Assembly: GCF_029227915.1 (NCBI RefSeq)
Contig: NC_079887.1
Coordinates: 26,783,650 to 26,847,649, forward strand
DNA: 64,000 nt
Direction: 5' to 3'
Origin: Hydractinia symbiolongicarpus
Lineage: Eukaryota; Cnidaria; Hydrozoa; Anthoathecata; Hydractiniidae
The notes beneath the pieces are model-generated. The model was not told the DNA's origin and ran no database searches. It saw nothing but the letters and a program-made list of their open reading frames with translations. The position numbers were made by a program, and so were the translations under genes. Below, piece by piece: positions 34,850-49,000 of this stretch. Within the stretch, counting starts at the first letter, position 1. The number at the start of each line of letters is the position of its first letter.

Positions 34850-37800
34850 TAAACTGCTTTTATTCAGCGTCTCATCAAAAATGAAAACATTTTTGAAAAC
34901 TACAAGTCTCATGCGTTTTAGTGGTGAAAAAATAATTTAAAAAATCGTTCGGGAAATGAGTTTACTCCCTGGGTACTTCCTTTGTATACTTTTGACTATA
35001 CGGGCCGAGTCCGGGATTTAGGAAAATCGCAGGTTTCGTTTGCCGGCGAATAAACTGCTTTTATTCAGAGTCTCATCAAAAATGAAAACATTTTTGAAAA
35101 CTAAAAGTCTCATGCGTTTTAGTGGTGAAAAAATAATTTAAAAAATCGTTCGGGAAATGAGTTTACTCCCTGGGTACTTTCTTTGTATACATTCGACTAT
35201 ACGTGCCAATCCCGGGATTTACGGGAAATCGCGGGTTTTCGTTTGCCGGCGATTAAACTTCTTTTATTCAGCGTCTCATCAAAAATGAAAACATTTTTAA
35301 AAACTACAAGTCTTATGGGTTTTAGTGGTGAAAAAATAATTTAAAAAATCGTTCTGGAAATGAGTTAACTCACAGGGTACTTTCTTTGTATACATTCGAC
35401 TATACGTGCCAATCCCGGGATTTACGGGAAATCGCGGGTTTTCGTTTGCCGGCGATTAAACTTCTTTTATTCAGCGTCTCATCAAAAATGAAAACATTTT
35501 TAAAAACTACAAGTCTCATGCGTTTTAGTGGTGAAATAATAATTTAAAAAATCGTTTGGGAAATGAGTTTACTCCCTGGGTACTTTCTTTGCATACTTTT
35601 GACTATACGGGCCGAGTCCAGGATTTACGGGAAATCGCAGGTTTTCGTTTGCCGGCGATTAAACTTCTTTTATTCAGCGTCTCATCAAAAATGAAAACAT
35701 TTTTGAAAACTACAAGTCTCATGCGTTTAGTGGTAAAAAAATAATATAAAAAATCGTTCGGGAAAAGAGTTTACTCCCTGGGTACTTTCTTTGCATACTT
35801 TTGACTATACGGGCCGAGTCCAGGATTTACGGGAAATCGCAGGTTTTCGTTTGCCGGCGATTAAACTTCTTTTATTCAGCGTTTCATCAAAAATGAAAAC
35901 ATTTTTAAAAACTACAAGTCTTATGCGTTTTAGTGGTGAAAAAAGAATTTAAAAAATCGTTCTGGAAATGAGTTTTCTCCCTGGGTACTTTCTTTGTATC
36001 CTTTGGACTATACGGGCCGAGTCCGGGATTTAGGGAAATTGCAGGTTTTCGTTTGCCGGCGAATAAACTGCTTTTATTCAGCGTCTCATCAAAAATGAAA
36101 ACATTTTTAAAAACTACAAGTCTTATGCGTTTTAGTGGTGAAAAAATAATTTAAAAAATCGTTCTGGAAATGAGTTTACTCACAGGGTACTTTCTTTTTA
36201 TACATTCGACTATACGTGCCAAGCCCGATATTTAGGAAAATCGCAGGTTTTCGTTTGCCGGCGATTAAACTTCTTTTATTCAGCGTCTCATCAAAAATGA
36301 AAACATTTTTAAAAACTACAAGTCTCATGCGTTTTAGTGGTGAAAAAGTAATTTAAAAAATCGTTCGGGAAATGAGTTTACTCCCTGGGTACTTTCTTTG
36401 TATACTTTTGACTATACGGGCCAAGCCGGGATTTACGGGAAATCGCGGGTTTTCGTTTGCCGGCGATTAAACTTCTTTTATTCAGCGTCTCATCAAAAAT
36501 GAAAACATTTTTAAAAACTACAAGTCTTATGCGTTTTAGTAGTGAAAAAATAATTTAAAAAATCGTTCTGGAAATGAGTTTACTCACAGGGTACTTTCTT
36601 TGTATACATTCGACTATACGTGCCAAGCCCGGGATTTAGGAAAATCGCAGGTTTTCGTTTGCCGGCGATTAAACTTCTTTTATTCAGCGTCTCATCAAAA
36701 ATGAAAACATTTTTAAAAACTACAAGTCTCATGCGTTTTAGTGGTGAAAAAGTAATTTAAAAAATCGTTCGGGAAATGAGTTTACTCCCTGGGTACTTTC
36801 TTTGTATACTTTTGACTATACGGGCCAAGCCGGGATTTACGGAAAATCGCGGGTTTTCGTTTGCCGGCGAATAAACTGCTTTTATTCAGCGTCTCATCAA
36901 AAATGAAAACATTTTTGAAAACTACAAGTCTCATGCGTTTTAGTGGTGAAAAAATAATTTAAAAAATCGTTCGGGAAATGAGTTTACTCCCTGGGTACTT
37001 CCTTTGTATACTTTTGACTATACGGGCCGAGTCCGGGATTTAGGAAAATCGCAGGTTTCGTTTGCCGGCGAATAAACTGCTTTTATTCAGAGTCTCATCA
37101 AAAATGAAAACATTTTTGAAAACTAAAAGTCTCATGCGTTTTAGTGGTGAAAAAATAATTTAAAAAATCGTTCGGGAAATGAGTTTACTCCCTGGGTACT
37201 TTCTTTGTATACATTCGACTATACGTGCCAATCCCGGGATTTACGGGAAATCGCGGGTTTTCGTTTGCCGGCGATTAAACTTCTTTTATTCAGCGTCTCA
37301 TCAAAAATGAAAACATTTTTAAAAACTACAAGTCTTATGGGTTTTAGTGGTGAAAAAATAATTTAAAAAATCGTTCTGGAAATGAGTTAACTCACAGGGT
37401 ACTTTCTTTGTATACATTCGACTATACGTGCCAATCCCGGGATTTACGGGAAATCGCGGGTTTTCGTTTGCCGGCGATTAAACTTCTTTTATTCAGCGTC
37501 TCATCAAAAATGAAAACATTTTTAAAAACTACAAGTCTCATGCGTTTTAGTGGTGAAATAATAATTTAAAAAATCGTTTGGGAAATGAGTTTACTCCCTG
37601 GGTACTTTCTTTGCATACTTTTGACTATACGGGCCGAGTCCAGGATTTACGGGAAATCGCAGGTTTTCGTTTGCCGGCGATTAAACTTCTTTTATTCAGC
37701 GTCTCATCAAAAATGAAAACATTTTTGAAAACTACAAGTCTCCTGCGTTTAGTGGTAAAAAAATAATATAAAAAATCGTTCGGGAAAAGAGTTTACTCCC

Positions 37801-38400
37801 TGGGTACTTTCTTTGCATACTTTTGACTATACGGGCCGAGTCCAGGATTTACGGGAAATCGCAGGTTTTCGTTTGCCGGCGATTAAACTTCTTTTATTCA
37901 GCGTTTCATCAAAAATGAAAACATTTTTAAAAACTACAAGTCTTATGCGTTTTAGTGGTGAAAAAAGAATTTAAAAAATCGTTCTGGAAATGAGTTTTCT
38001 CCCTGGGTACTTTCTTTGTATCCTTTGGACTATACGGGCCGAGTCCGGGATTTAGGGAAATTGCAGGTTTTCGTTTGCCGGCGAATAAACTGCTTTTATT
38101 CAGCGTCTCATCAAAAATGAAAACATTTTTAAAAACTACAAGTCTTATGCGTTTTAGTGGTGAAAAAATAATTTAAAAAATCGTTCTGGAAATGAGTTTA
38201 CTCACAGGGTACTTTCTTTTTATACATTCGACTATACGTGCCAAGCCCGATATTTAGGAAAATCGCAGGTTTTCGTTTGCCGGCGATTAAACTTCTTTTA
38301 TTCAGCGTCTCATCAAAAATGAAAACATTTTTAAAAACTACAAGTCTCATGCGTTTTAGTGGTGAAAAAGTAATTTAAAAAATCGTTCGGGAAATGAGTT
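34850..38400 (+). repeat. 10-monomer (2,022-bp) tandem duplication
   Basis: Copies are about 34,850-36,870 and 36,871-38,400, the second cut short by divergence. Private markers at exactly +2,022 bp: the one-T deletion AGGTTTCGTT at 35,031 and 37,053, AGTTTTCTCC at 35,971 and 37,993 with the linked TGTATCCTTTGGAC, and AAGCCCGATA at 36,221 and 38,243. A smaller 6-monomer step (1,214 bp) links GTCCAGG/TTTGCATAC monomers at about 34,342 and 35,556. Confidence 0.87.
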
Positions 38401-38589
38401 TACACCCTGGGTACTTTCTTTGTATACTTTTGACTATACGGGCCAAGCCGGGATTTACGGGAAATCGCGGGTTTTCGTTTGCCGGCGATTAAACTTCTTT
38501 TATTCAGCGTCTCATCAAAAATGAAAACATTTTTAAAAACTACAAGTCTTATGCGTTTTAGTGGTGAAAAAATAATTTAAAAAATCGTT

Positions 38590-40280
38590 CTGGAAATGAG
38601 TTAACTCACAGGGTACTTTTTTGTATACATTCGACTATACGTGCCAAGCCCGGGATTTACGGGAAATCGCGGGTTTTCGTTTGCCGGCGATTAAACTGCT
38701 TTTATTCAGCGTCTCATCAAAAATGAAAACATTTTTAAAAACTACAAGTCTGATGCGTTTTAGTGGTGAAAAAATAATTTAAAAAATCGTTCTGGAAATG
38801 AGTTTACTCACAGGGTACTTTCTTTGTATACATTCGACTATACGGGCAAAGCCCGGGATTTACGGGAAATCGCCGGTTTTCGTTTTCCGGCGATTAAACC
38901 TCTTTCATTAAGCGTCTCATCAAAAATGAAAACATTTTTGAAAACTACAAGTCTTATGGGTTTTAGTGGTGAAAAAATAATTTAAAAAATCGTTCTGGAA
39001 ATGAGTTAACTCACAGGGTACTTTTTTTGTATACATTCGACTATACGTGCCAAGCCCGGGATTTACGGGAAATCGCGGGTTTTCGTTTGCCGGCGATTAA
39101 ACTGCTTTTATTCAGCGTCTCATCAAAAATGAAAACATTTTTAAAAACTACAAGTCTTATGCGTTTTAGTGGTGAAAAAATAATTCAAAAAATCGTTCTG
39201 GAAATGAGTTTATTCACAGGGTACTTTCTTTGTATACTTTTGACTATACGGGCCGAGTCCGGGATTTAGGGAAATCGCAGGTTTTCGTTTGCCGTTGAAT
39301 AAACTGCTTTTATTCAGCGTCTCATCAAAAATGAAAACATTTTTGAAAACTACAAGTCCCATGCGTTTTAGTGGTGAAAAAATAATTTAAAAAATCGTTC
39401 TGGAAATGAGTTTACTCACAGGGTACTTTCTTTGTATACATTCGACTATACGTGCCAAGCCCGGGATTTAGGGAAATCGCAGGTTTTCGTTTGCCGGCGA
39501 TTAAACTTCTTTTATTCAGCGTCTCATGAAAAATGAAAACATTTTTAAAAACTACAAGTCTGATGCGTTTTAGTGGTGAAAAAATAATTTAAAAAATCGT
39601 TCTGGAAATGAGTTTACTCACAGGGTACTTTCTTTGTATACATTCGACTATACGGGCCAAGCCCGGGATTTACGGGAAATCGCGGGTTTTCGTTTTCCGG
39701 CGATTAAACCTCTTTCATTAAGCGTCTCATCAAAAATGAAAACATTTTTGAAAACTACAAGTCTCATGCGTTTTAGTGGTGAAAAAGTAATTTAAAAAAT
39801 CGTTCGGGAAATGAGTTTACTCCCTGGGTTCTTTCTTTGTATACTTTTGACTATACGGGCCAAGCCTGGATTTACGGGAAATCGCGGGTTTTCGTTTGCC
39901 GGCGATTAAACTTCTTTTATTCAGCGTCTCATCAAAAATGAAAACATTTTTAAAAACTACAAGTCTTATGGGTTTTAGTGGTGAAAAAATAATTTAAAAA
40001 ATCGTTCTGGAAATGAGTTAACTCACAGGGTACTTTTTTGTATACATTCGACTATACGTGCCAAGCCCGGGATTTACGGGAAATCGCGGGTTTTCGTTTG
40101 CCGGCGATTAAACTGCTTTTATTCAGCGTCTCATCAAAAATGAAAACATTTTTAAAAACTACAAGTCTGATGCGTTTTAGTGGTGAAAAAATAATTTAAA
40201 AAATCGTTCTGGAAATGAGTTTACTCACAGGGTACTTTCTTTGTATACATTCGACGATACGGGCAAAGCCCGGGATTTAC
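38590..40280 (+). repeat. HOR zone: 7-mer plus 2-mer
   Basis: The short tail GGGTACTTTTTTGTATAC (one T fewer, C lost) occurs at 38,611, 40,028, 40,433 and 41,646: 7, 2 and 6 monomers apart. TACGGGCAAAGCCCGGG is shared at 38,841 and 40,258 (1,417 bp). From here on, the TTTTCCGGCGATTAAACCTC subtype becomes a regular member of the repeating units, after being absent from about 22.7 to 38.8 kb. Confidence 0.75.
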
Positions 40281-42700
40281 GGGAAATCGCCGGTTTTCGT
40301 TTTCCGGCGATTAAACCTCTTTCATTAAGCGTCTCATCAAAAATGAAAACATTTTTGAAAACTACAAGTCTTATGGATTTTAGTGGTGAAAAAATAATTT
40401 AAAAAATCGTTCTGGAAATGAGTTAACTCACAGGGTACTTTTTTGTATACATTCGACTATACGTGCCAAGCCCGGGATTTACGGGAAATCGCGGGTTTTC
40501 GTTTGCCGGCGATTAAACTGCTTTTATTCAGCGTCTCATCAAAAATGAAAACATTTTTAAAAACTACAAGTCTGATGCGTTTTAGTGGTGAAAAAATAAT
40601 TTAAAAAATCGTTCTGGAAATGAGTTTACTCACAGGGTACTTTCCTTGTATACATTTGACTATACGGGCCAAGCCCGGGATTTAGGGGAAATCGCCGGTT
40701 TTCGTTTTCCGGCGATTAAACCTCTTTCATTAAGCGTCTCATCAAAAATGAAAACATTTTTGAAAACTACAAGTCTCATGCGTTTTAGTGGTGAAAAAGT
40801 AATTTAAAAAATCCTTCGGGAAATGAGTTTACTCCCTGGGTACTTCCTTTGTATACTTTTGACTATACGGGCCAAGCCGGGATTTACGGGAAATCGCGGG
40901 TTTTCGTTTGTCGGCGATTAAACTTCTTTTATTCAGCGTCTCATCAAAAATGAAAACATTTTTAAAAACTACAAGTCTTATGCGTTTTAGTGGTGAAAAA
41001 ATAATTCAAAAAATCGTTCTGGAAATGAGTTTATTCACAGGGTACTTTCTTTGTATACTTTTGACTATACGGGCCGAGTCCGGGATTTAGGGAAATCGCA
41101 GGTTTTCGTTTGCCGTTGAATAAACTGCTTTTATTCAGCGTCTCATCAAAAATGAAAACATTTTTGAAAACTACAAGTCTCATGCGTTTTAGTGGTGAAA
41201 AAATAATTTAAAAAATCGTTCTGGAAATGAGTTTACTCACACGGTACTTTCTTTGTATACATTCGACTATACGTGCCAAGCCCGGGATTTAGGGAAATCG
41301 CAGGTTTTCGTTTGCCGGCGATTAAACTTCTTTTATTCAGCGTCTCATCAAAAATGAAAACATTTTTAAAAACTACAAGTCTCATGCGTTTTAGTGGTGA
41401 AAAAGTAAGTTAAAAAATCGTTCGGGAAATGAGTTTACTCCCTGGGTACTTTCTTTGTATACTTTTGACTATACGGGCCAAGCCCGGGATTTAGGGAAAT
41501 CGCCGGTTTTCGTTTTCCGGCGATTAAACCTCTTTCATTAAGCGTCTCATCAAGAATGAAAACATTTTTGAAAACTACAAGTCTTATGGGTTTTAGTGCT
41601 GAAAAAATAATTTAAAAAATCGTTCTGGAAATGAGTTAACTCACAGGGTACTTTTTTGTATACATTCGACTATACGTGCCAAGCCCGGGATTTACGGGAA
41701 ATCGCGGGTTTTCGTTTGCCGGCGATTAAACTGCTTTTATTCAGCGTCTCATCAAAAATGAAAACATTTTTAAAAACTACAAGTCTGATGCGTTTTAGTG
41801 GTGAAAAAATAATTTAAAAAATCGTTCTGGAAATGAGTTTACTCACAGGGTACTTTCTTTGTATACATTCGACTATACGGGCCAAGCCCGGGATTTAGGG
41901 GAAATCGCCGGTTTTCGTTTTCCGGCGATTAAACCTCTTTCATTAAGCGTCTCATCAAAAATGAAAACATTTTTGAAAACTACAAGTCTCATGCGTTTTA
42001 GTGGTGAAAAAGTAATTTAAAAAATCCTTCGGGAAATGAGTTTACTCCCTGGGTACTTCCTTTGTATACTTTTGACTATACGGGCCAAGCCGGGATTTAC
42101 GGGAAATCGCGGGTTTTCGTTTGTCGGCGATTAGACTTCTTTTATTCAGCGTCTCATCAAAAATGAAAACATTTTTAAAAACTACAAGTCTTATGCGTTT
42201 TAGTGGTGAAAAAATAATTCAAAAAATCGTTCTGGAAATGAGTTTATTCACAGGGCACTTTCTTTGTATACTTTTGACTATACGGGCCGAGTCCGGGATT
42301 TAGGGAAATCGCAGGTTTTCGTTTGCCGTTGAATAAACTGCTTTTATTCAGCGTCTCATCAAAAATGAAAACATTTTTGAAAACTACAAGTCTCATGCGT
42401 TTTAGTGGTGAAAAAATAATTTAAAAAATCGTTCTGGAAATGAGTTTACTCACACGGTACATTCTTTGTATACATTCGACTATACGTGCCAAGCCCGGGA
42501 TTTAGGGAAATCGCAGGTTTTCGTTTGCCGGCGATTAAACTTCTTTTATTCAGCGTCTCATCAAAAATGAAAACATTTTTAAAAACTACAAGTCTCATGC
42601 GTTTTAGTGGTGAAAAAGTAAGTTAAAAAATCGTTCGGGAAATGAGTTTACTCCCTGGGTACTTTCTTTGTATACTTTTGACTATACGGGCCAAGCCGGA
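40280..42700 (+). repeat. 6-monomer (1,213-bp) tandem duplication
   Basis: Copies are about 40,280-41,490 and 41,491-42,700. Markers at +1,213: ATCCTTCGGG at 40,811 and 42,024, CACACGGTAC (ACGGTAC at 41,241 and 42,454), GTTTGTCGGCGATTA, TTTGCCGTTGAATAAAC and GTAAGTTAAAAAATCG. The copies differ at only a few bases, for example GATTAAAC versus GATTAGAC and GGGTAC versus GGGCAC. Confidence 0.87.
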
Positions 42701-43194
42701 TTTACGGGAAATCGCGGGTTTTCGTTTGCCGGCGATTAAACTTCTTTTATTCAGCGTCTCATCAAAAATGAAAACATTTTTAAAAACTACAAGTCTTATG
42801 CGTTTTAGTAGTGAAAAAATAATTTAAAAAATCGTTCTGGAAATGAGTTTACTCACAGGGTACTTTCTTTGTATACATTCGACTATACGTGCCAAGCCCG
42901 GGATTTAGGGAAATCGCAGGTTTTCGTTTGCCGGCGATTAAACTTCTTTTATTCAGCGTCTCATCAAAAATGAAAACATTTTTAAAAACTACAAGTCTGA
43001 TGCGTTTTAGTGGTGAAAAAATAATTTAAAAAATCGTTCTGGAAATGAGTTTACTCACAGGGTACTTTCTTTGTATACATTCGACTATACGGGCCAAGCC
43101 CGGGATTTACGGGAAATCGCGGGTTTTCGTTTTCCGGCGATTAAACCTCTTTCATTAAGCGTCTCATCAAAAATGAAAACATTTTTGAAAACTA

Positions 43195-45210
43195 CAAGTC
43201 TTATGCGTTTTAGTGGTGAAAAAGTAATTTAAAAAATCGTTCTGGAAATGAGTTTACTCACAGGGTACTTTCTTTGTATACATTCGACTATACGTGCCAA
43301 GCCCGGGATTTAGGGAAATCGCAGGTTTTCGTTTGCCGGCGATTAAACTTCTTTTATTCAGCGTCTCATCAAAAATGAAAACATTTTTAAAAACTACAAG
43401 TCTCATGCGTTTTAATGGTGAAAAAGTAAGTTAAAAAATCGTTCGGGAAATGAGTTTACTCCCTGGGTACTTTCTTTGTATACTTTTGACTATACGGGCC
43501 AAGCCGGGATTTACGGGAAATCGCGGGTTTTCGTTTGCCGGCGATTAAACTTCTTTTATTCAGCGTCTCATCAAAAATGAAAACATTTTTAAAAACTACA
43601 AGTCTTATGCGTTTTAGTAGTGAAAAAATAATTTAAAAAATCGTTCTGGAAATGAGTTTACTCACAGGGTACTTTCTTTGTATACATTCGACTATACGGG
43701 CCAAGCCCGGGATTTACGGGAAATCGCGGGTTTTAGTTTTCCGGCGATTAAACCTCTTTCATTAAGCGTCTCATCAAAAATGAAAACATTTTTGAAAACT
43801 ACAAGTCTTATGCGTTTTAGTGGTGAAAAAATAATTTAAAAAATCGTTCTGGAAATGAGTTTACTCGCAGGGTACTTTCTTTGTATACATTCGACTATAC
43901 GTGCCAAGCCCGGGATTTAGGGAAGTCGCAGGTTTTCGTTTGCCGGCGATTAAACTTCTTTTATTCAGCGTCTCATCAAAAATGAGAACATTTTTAAAAA
44001 CTGCAAGTCTCATGCGTTTTAGTGGTGAAAAAGTAATTTAAAAAATCGTTCGGGAAATGAGTTTACTCCCTGGGTACTTTCTTTGCATACTTTTGACTAT
44101 ACGGGCCAAGCCGGGATTTACGGGAAATCGCGGGTTTTCGTTTGCCGGCGATTAAACTTCTTTTATTCAGCGTCTCTTCAAAAATGAAAACATTTTTGAA
44201 AACTACAAGTCTTATGCGTTTTAGTGGTGAAAAAGTAATTTAAAAAATCGTTCTGGAAATGAGTTTACTCACAGGGTACTTTCTTTGTATACATTCGACT
44301 ATACGTGCCAAGCCCGGGATTTAGGGAAATCGCAGGTTTTCGTTTGCCGGCGATTAAACTTCTTTTATTCAGCGTCTCATCAAAAATGAAAACATTTTTA
44401 AAAACTACAAGTCTCATGCGTTTTAATGGTGAAAAAGTAAGTTAAAAAATCGTTCGGGAAATGAGTTTACTCCCTGGGTACTTTCTTTGTATACTTTTGA
44501 CTATACGGGCCAAGCCGGGATTTACGGGAAATCGCGGGTTTTCGTTTGCCGGCGATTAAACTTCTTTTATTCAGCGTCTCATCAAAAATGAAAACATTTT
44601 TAAAAACTACAAGTCTTATGCGTTTTAGTAGTGAAAAAATAATTTAAAAAATCGTTCTGGAAATGAGTTTACTCACAGGGTACTTTCTTTGTATACATTC
44701 GACTATACGGGCCAAGCCCGGGATTTACGGGAAATCGCGGGTTTTAGTTTTCCGGCGATTAAACCTCTTTCATTAAGCGTCTCATCAAAAATGAAAACAT
44801 TTTTGAAAACTACAAGTCTTATGCGTTTTAGTGGTGAAAAAATAATTTAAAAAATCGTTCTGGAAATGAGTTTACTCGCAGGGTACTTTCTTTGTATACA
44901 TTCGACTATACGTGCCAAGCCCGGGATTTAGGGAAGTCGCAGGTTTTCGTTTGCCGGCGATTAAACTTCTTTTATTCAGCGTCTCATCAAAAATGAGAAC
45001 ATTTTTAAAAACTGCAAGTCTCATGCGTTTTAGTGGTGAAAAAGTAATTTAAAAAATCGTTCGGGAAATGAGTTTACTCCCTGGGTACTTTCTTTGTATA
45101 CTTTTGACTATACGGGCCAAGCCGGGATTTACGGGAAATCGCGGGTTTTCGTTTGCCGGCGATTAAACTTCTTTTATTCAGCGTCTCATCAAAAATGAAA
45201 ACATTTTTAA
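43195..45210 (+). repeat. 5-monomer (1,011-bp) tandem duplication
   Basis: Copies are about 43,195-44,205 and 44,206-45,210. GGAAGTCGCAGG is at 43,921 and 44,932; ATGAGAACATTTTTAAAAACTGCAAG, GGGTTTTAGTTTTCCGG and CTCGCAGGG follow the same +1,011 step. Copy 1 has CTCTTCAAAAATG and TTTGCATAC at its right edge where copy 2 has the common forms, which marks the end of near-identity. Confidence 0.86.
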
Positions 45211-46069
45211 AAACTACAAGTCTTATGCGTTTTAGTAGTGAAAAAATAATTTAAAAAATCGTTCTGGAAATGAGTTTACTCACAGGGTACTTTCTTTGTA
45301 TACATTCGACTATACGGGCCAAGCCCGGGATTTACGGGAAATCACGGGTTTTCGTTTTCCGGCGATTAAACCTCTTTCATTAAGCGTCTCATCAAAAATG
45401 AAAACATTTTTGAAAACTACAAGTCTTATGCGTTTTAGTGGTGAAAAAGTAATTTAAAAAATCGTTCGGGAAATGAGTTTACTCCCTGGTACTTCCTTTG
45501 TATACTTTTGACTATACGGGCCAAGCCGGGATTTACGGGAAATCGCGGGTTTTCGTTTGTCGGCGATTAAACTTCTTTTATTCAGCGTCTCATCAAAAAT
45601 GAAAACATTTTTAAAAACTACAAGTCTTATGCGTTTTAGTGGTGAAAAAATAATTTAAAAAATCGTTCTGGAAATGAGTTTACTCACAGGGTACTTTCTT
45701 TGTATACATTCGACTATACGTGCCAAGCCCGGGATTTAGGGAAATCGCAGGTTTTCGTTTGCCGGCGATTAAACTTCTTTTATTCAGCGTCTCATCAAAA
45801 ATGAAAACATTTTTAAAAACTACAAGTCTCATGCGTTTTAGTGGTGAAAAAGTAAGTTAAAAAATCGTTCGGGAAATGAGTTTACTCCCTGGGTACATTC
45901 TTTGTATACTTTTGACTATACGGGCCAAGCCGGAATTTACGGGAAATCGCGGGTTTTCGTTTGCCGGCGATTACACTTCTTTTATTCAGCGTCTCATCAA
46001 AAATGAAAACATTTTTAAAAACTACAAGTCTTATGCGTTTTAGTAGTGAAAAAATAATTTAAAAAATCG

Positions 46070-49000
46070 TTCGGGAAATGAGTTTACTCCCTGGGTACTT
46101 TCTTTGTATACTTTTGACTATACGGGCCAAGCCTGGATTTACGGGAAAGCGCGGGTTTTCGTTTGCCGGCGATTAAACTTCTTTTATTCAGCGTCTCATC
46201 AAAAATGAAAACATTTTTAAAAACTACAAGTCTTATGGGTTTTAGTGGTAAAAAAATAATTTAAAAAATCGTTCTGGAAATGAGTTAACTTACAGGGTAC
46301 TTTTTTGTATACATTTGACTATACGTGCCAAGCCCGGGATTTACGGGAAATCGCGGGTTTTCGTTTGCCGGCGATTAAACTGCTTTTATTCAGCGTCTCA
46401 TCAAAAATGAAAACATTTTTAAAAACTACAAGTCTGATGCGTTTTAGTGGTGAAAAAATAATTTAAAAAATCGTTCTGGAAATGAGTTTACTCACAGGGT
46501 ACTTTCTTTGTATACATTCGACTATACGGGCCAAGCCCGGGATTTACGGGAAATCGCGGGTTTTCGTTTTCCGGCGATTAAACCTCTTTCATTAAGCGTC
46601 TCATCAAAAATGAAAACATTTCTGAAAACTACAAGTCTCATGCGTTTTAGTGGTGAAAAAGTAATTTAAAAAATCGTTCGGGAAATGAGTTTACTCCCTG
46701 GGTACTTCCTTTGTATACTTTTGACTATACGGGCCAAGCCGGGATTTACGGGAAATCGCAGGTTTTCGTTTGCCGGCGAATAAACTGCTTTTATTCAGCG
46801 TCTCATCAAAAATGAAAACATTTTTAAAAACTACAAGTCTCATGCGTTTTAGTGGTGAAAAAGTAAGTTAAAAAATCGTTCGGGAATTGAGTTTACTCCC
46901 TGGGTACTTTTTTTGTATACTTTTGACTATACAGGCCAAGCCGGGATTTACGGGAAATCGTGGGTTTTCGTTTGCCGGCGATTAAACTTCTTTTATTCAG
47001 CGTCTCATCAAAAATGAAAACATTTTTAAAAACTACAAGTCTCATGCGTTTTAGTGGTGAAAAAGTAAGTTAAAAAATCGTTCGGGAAATGGGTTTACTC
47101 CCTGGGTACTTTCTTTGTATACTTTTGACTATACGGGCCAAGCCGGGATTTACGGGAAATCGCGGGTTTTCGTTTGCCGGCGATTACACTTCTTTTATTC
47201 AGCGTCTCATCAAAAATGAAAACATTTTTAAAAACTACAAGTCTTATGCGTTTTAGTAGTGAAAAAATATTTTAAAAAATCGTTCTGGAAATGAGTTTAC
47301 TCACAGGGTACTTTCTTTGTATACATTCGACTATACGTGCCAAGCCCGGGATTTAGGGAAATCGCAGGTTTTCGTTTTCCGGCGATTAAACCTCTTTCAT
47401 TAAGCGTCTCATCAAAAATGAAAACATTTTTGAAAACTACAAGTCTCATGCGTTTTAGTGGTGAAAAAGTAATTTAAAAAATCGTTCGGGAAATGAGTTT
47501 ACTCCCTGGGTACTTTCTTTGTATACTTTTGACTATACGGGCCAAGCCTGGATTTACGGGAAATCGCGGGTTTTCGTTTGCCGGCGATTAAACTTCTTTT
47601 ATTCAGCGTCTCATCAAAAATGAAAACATTTTTAAAAACTACAAGTCTTATGGGTTTTAGTGGTAAAAAAATAATTTAAAAAATCGTTCTGGAAATGAGT
47701 TAACTCACAGGGTACTTTTTTGTATACATTCGACTATACGTGCCAAGCCCGGGATTTACAGGAAATCGCGGGTTTTCGTTTGCCGGCGATTAAACTGCTT
47801 TTATTCAGCGTCTCATCAAAAATGAAAACATTTTTAAAAACTACAAGTCTGATGCGTTTTAGTGGTGAAAAAATAATTTAAAAAATCGTTCTGGAAATGA
47901 GTTTACTCACAGGGTACTTTCTTTGTATACATTCGACTATACGGGTCAAGCCCGGGATTTACGGGAAATCGCGGGTTTTCGTTTTCCGGCGATTAAACCT
48001 CTTTCATTAAGCGTCCCATCAAAAATGAAAACATTTTTGAAAACTACAAGTCTCATGCGTTTTAGTGGTGAAAAAGTAATTTAAAAAATCGTTCGGGAAA
48101 TGAGTTTACTCCCTGGGTACTTCCTTTGTATACTTTTGACTATACGGGCCAAGCCGGGATTTACGGGAAATCGCGGGTTTTCGTTTGTCGGCGATTAAAC
48201 TTCTTTTATTCAGCGTCTCATCAAAAATGAAAACATTTTTAAAAACTACAAGTCTTATGCGTTTTAGTGGTGAAAAAATAATTTAAAAAATCGTTCTGGA
48301 AATGAGTTTATTCACAGGGTACTTTCTTTGTATACTTTTGACTATACGGGCCGAGTCCGGGATTTAGGGAAATCGCAGGTTTTCGTTTGCCGGCGAATAA
48401 ACTGATTTTATTCAGCGTCTCATCAAAAATGAAAACATTTTTGAAAACTACAAGTCTCATGCGTTTTAGTGGTGAAAAAATAATTTAAAAAATCGTTCCG
48501 GAAATGAGTTTACTCACAGGGTACTTTCTTTGTATACATTCGACTATACGTGCCAAGCCCGGGATTTAGGGAAATCGCAGGTTTTTCGTTTGCCGGCGAT
48601 TAAACTTCTTTTATTCAGCGTCTCATCAAAAATGAAAACATTTTTAAAAACTACAAGTCTCATGCGTTTTAGTGGTGAAAAAGTAAGTTAAAAAATCGTT
48701 CGGGAAATGAGTTTACTCCCTGGGTACTTTCTTTGTATACTTTTGACTATACAGGCCAAGCCGGGATTTACGGGAAATCGCGGGTTTTCGTTTGCCGGCG
48801 ATTAAACTTCTTTTATTCAGCGTCTCATCAAAAATGAAAACATTTTTAAAAACTACAAGTCTCATGCGTTTTAGTGGTGAAAAAGTAAGTTAAAAAATCG
48901 TTCGGGAAATGAGTTTACTCCCTGGGTACTTTATTTGTATACTTTTGACTATACGGGCCAAGCCGGGATTTACGGGAAATCGCGGGTTTTCGTTTGCCGG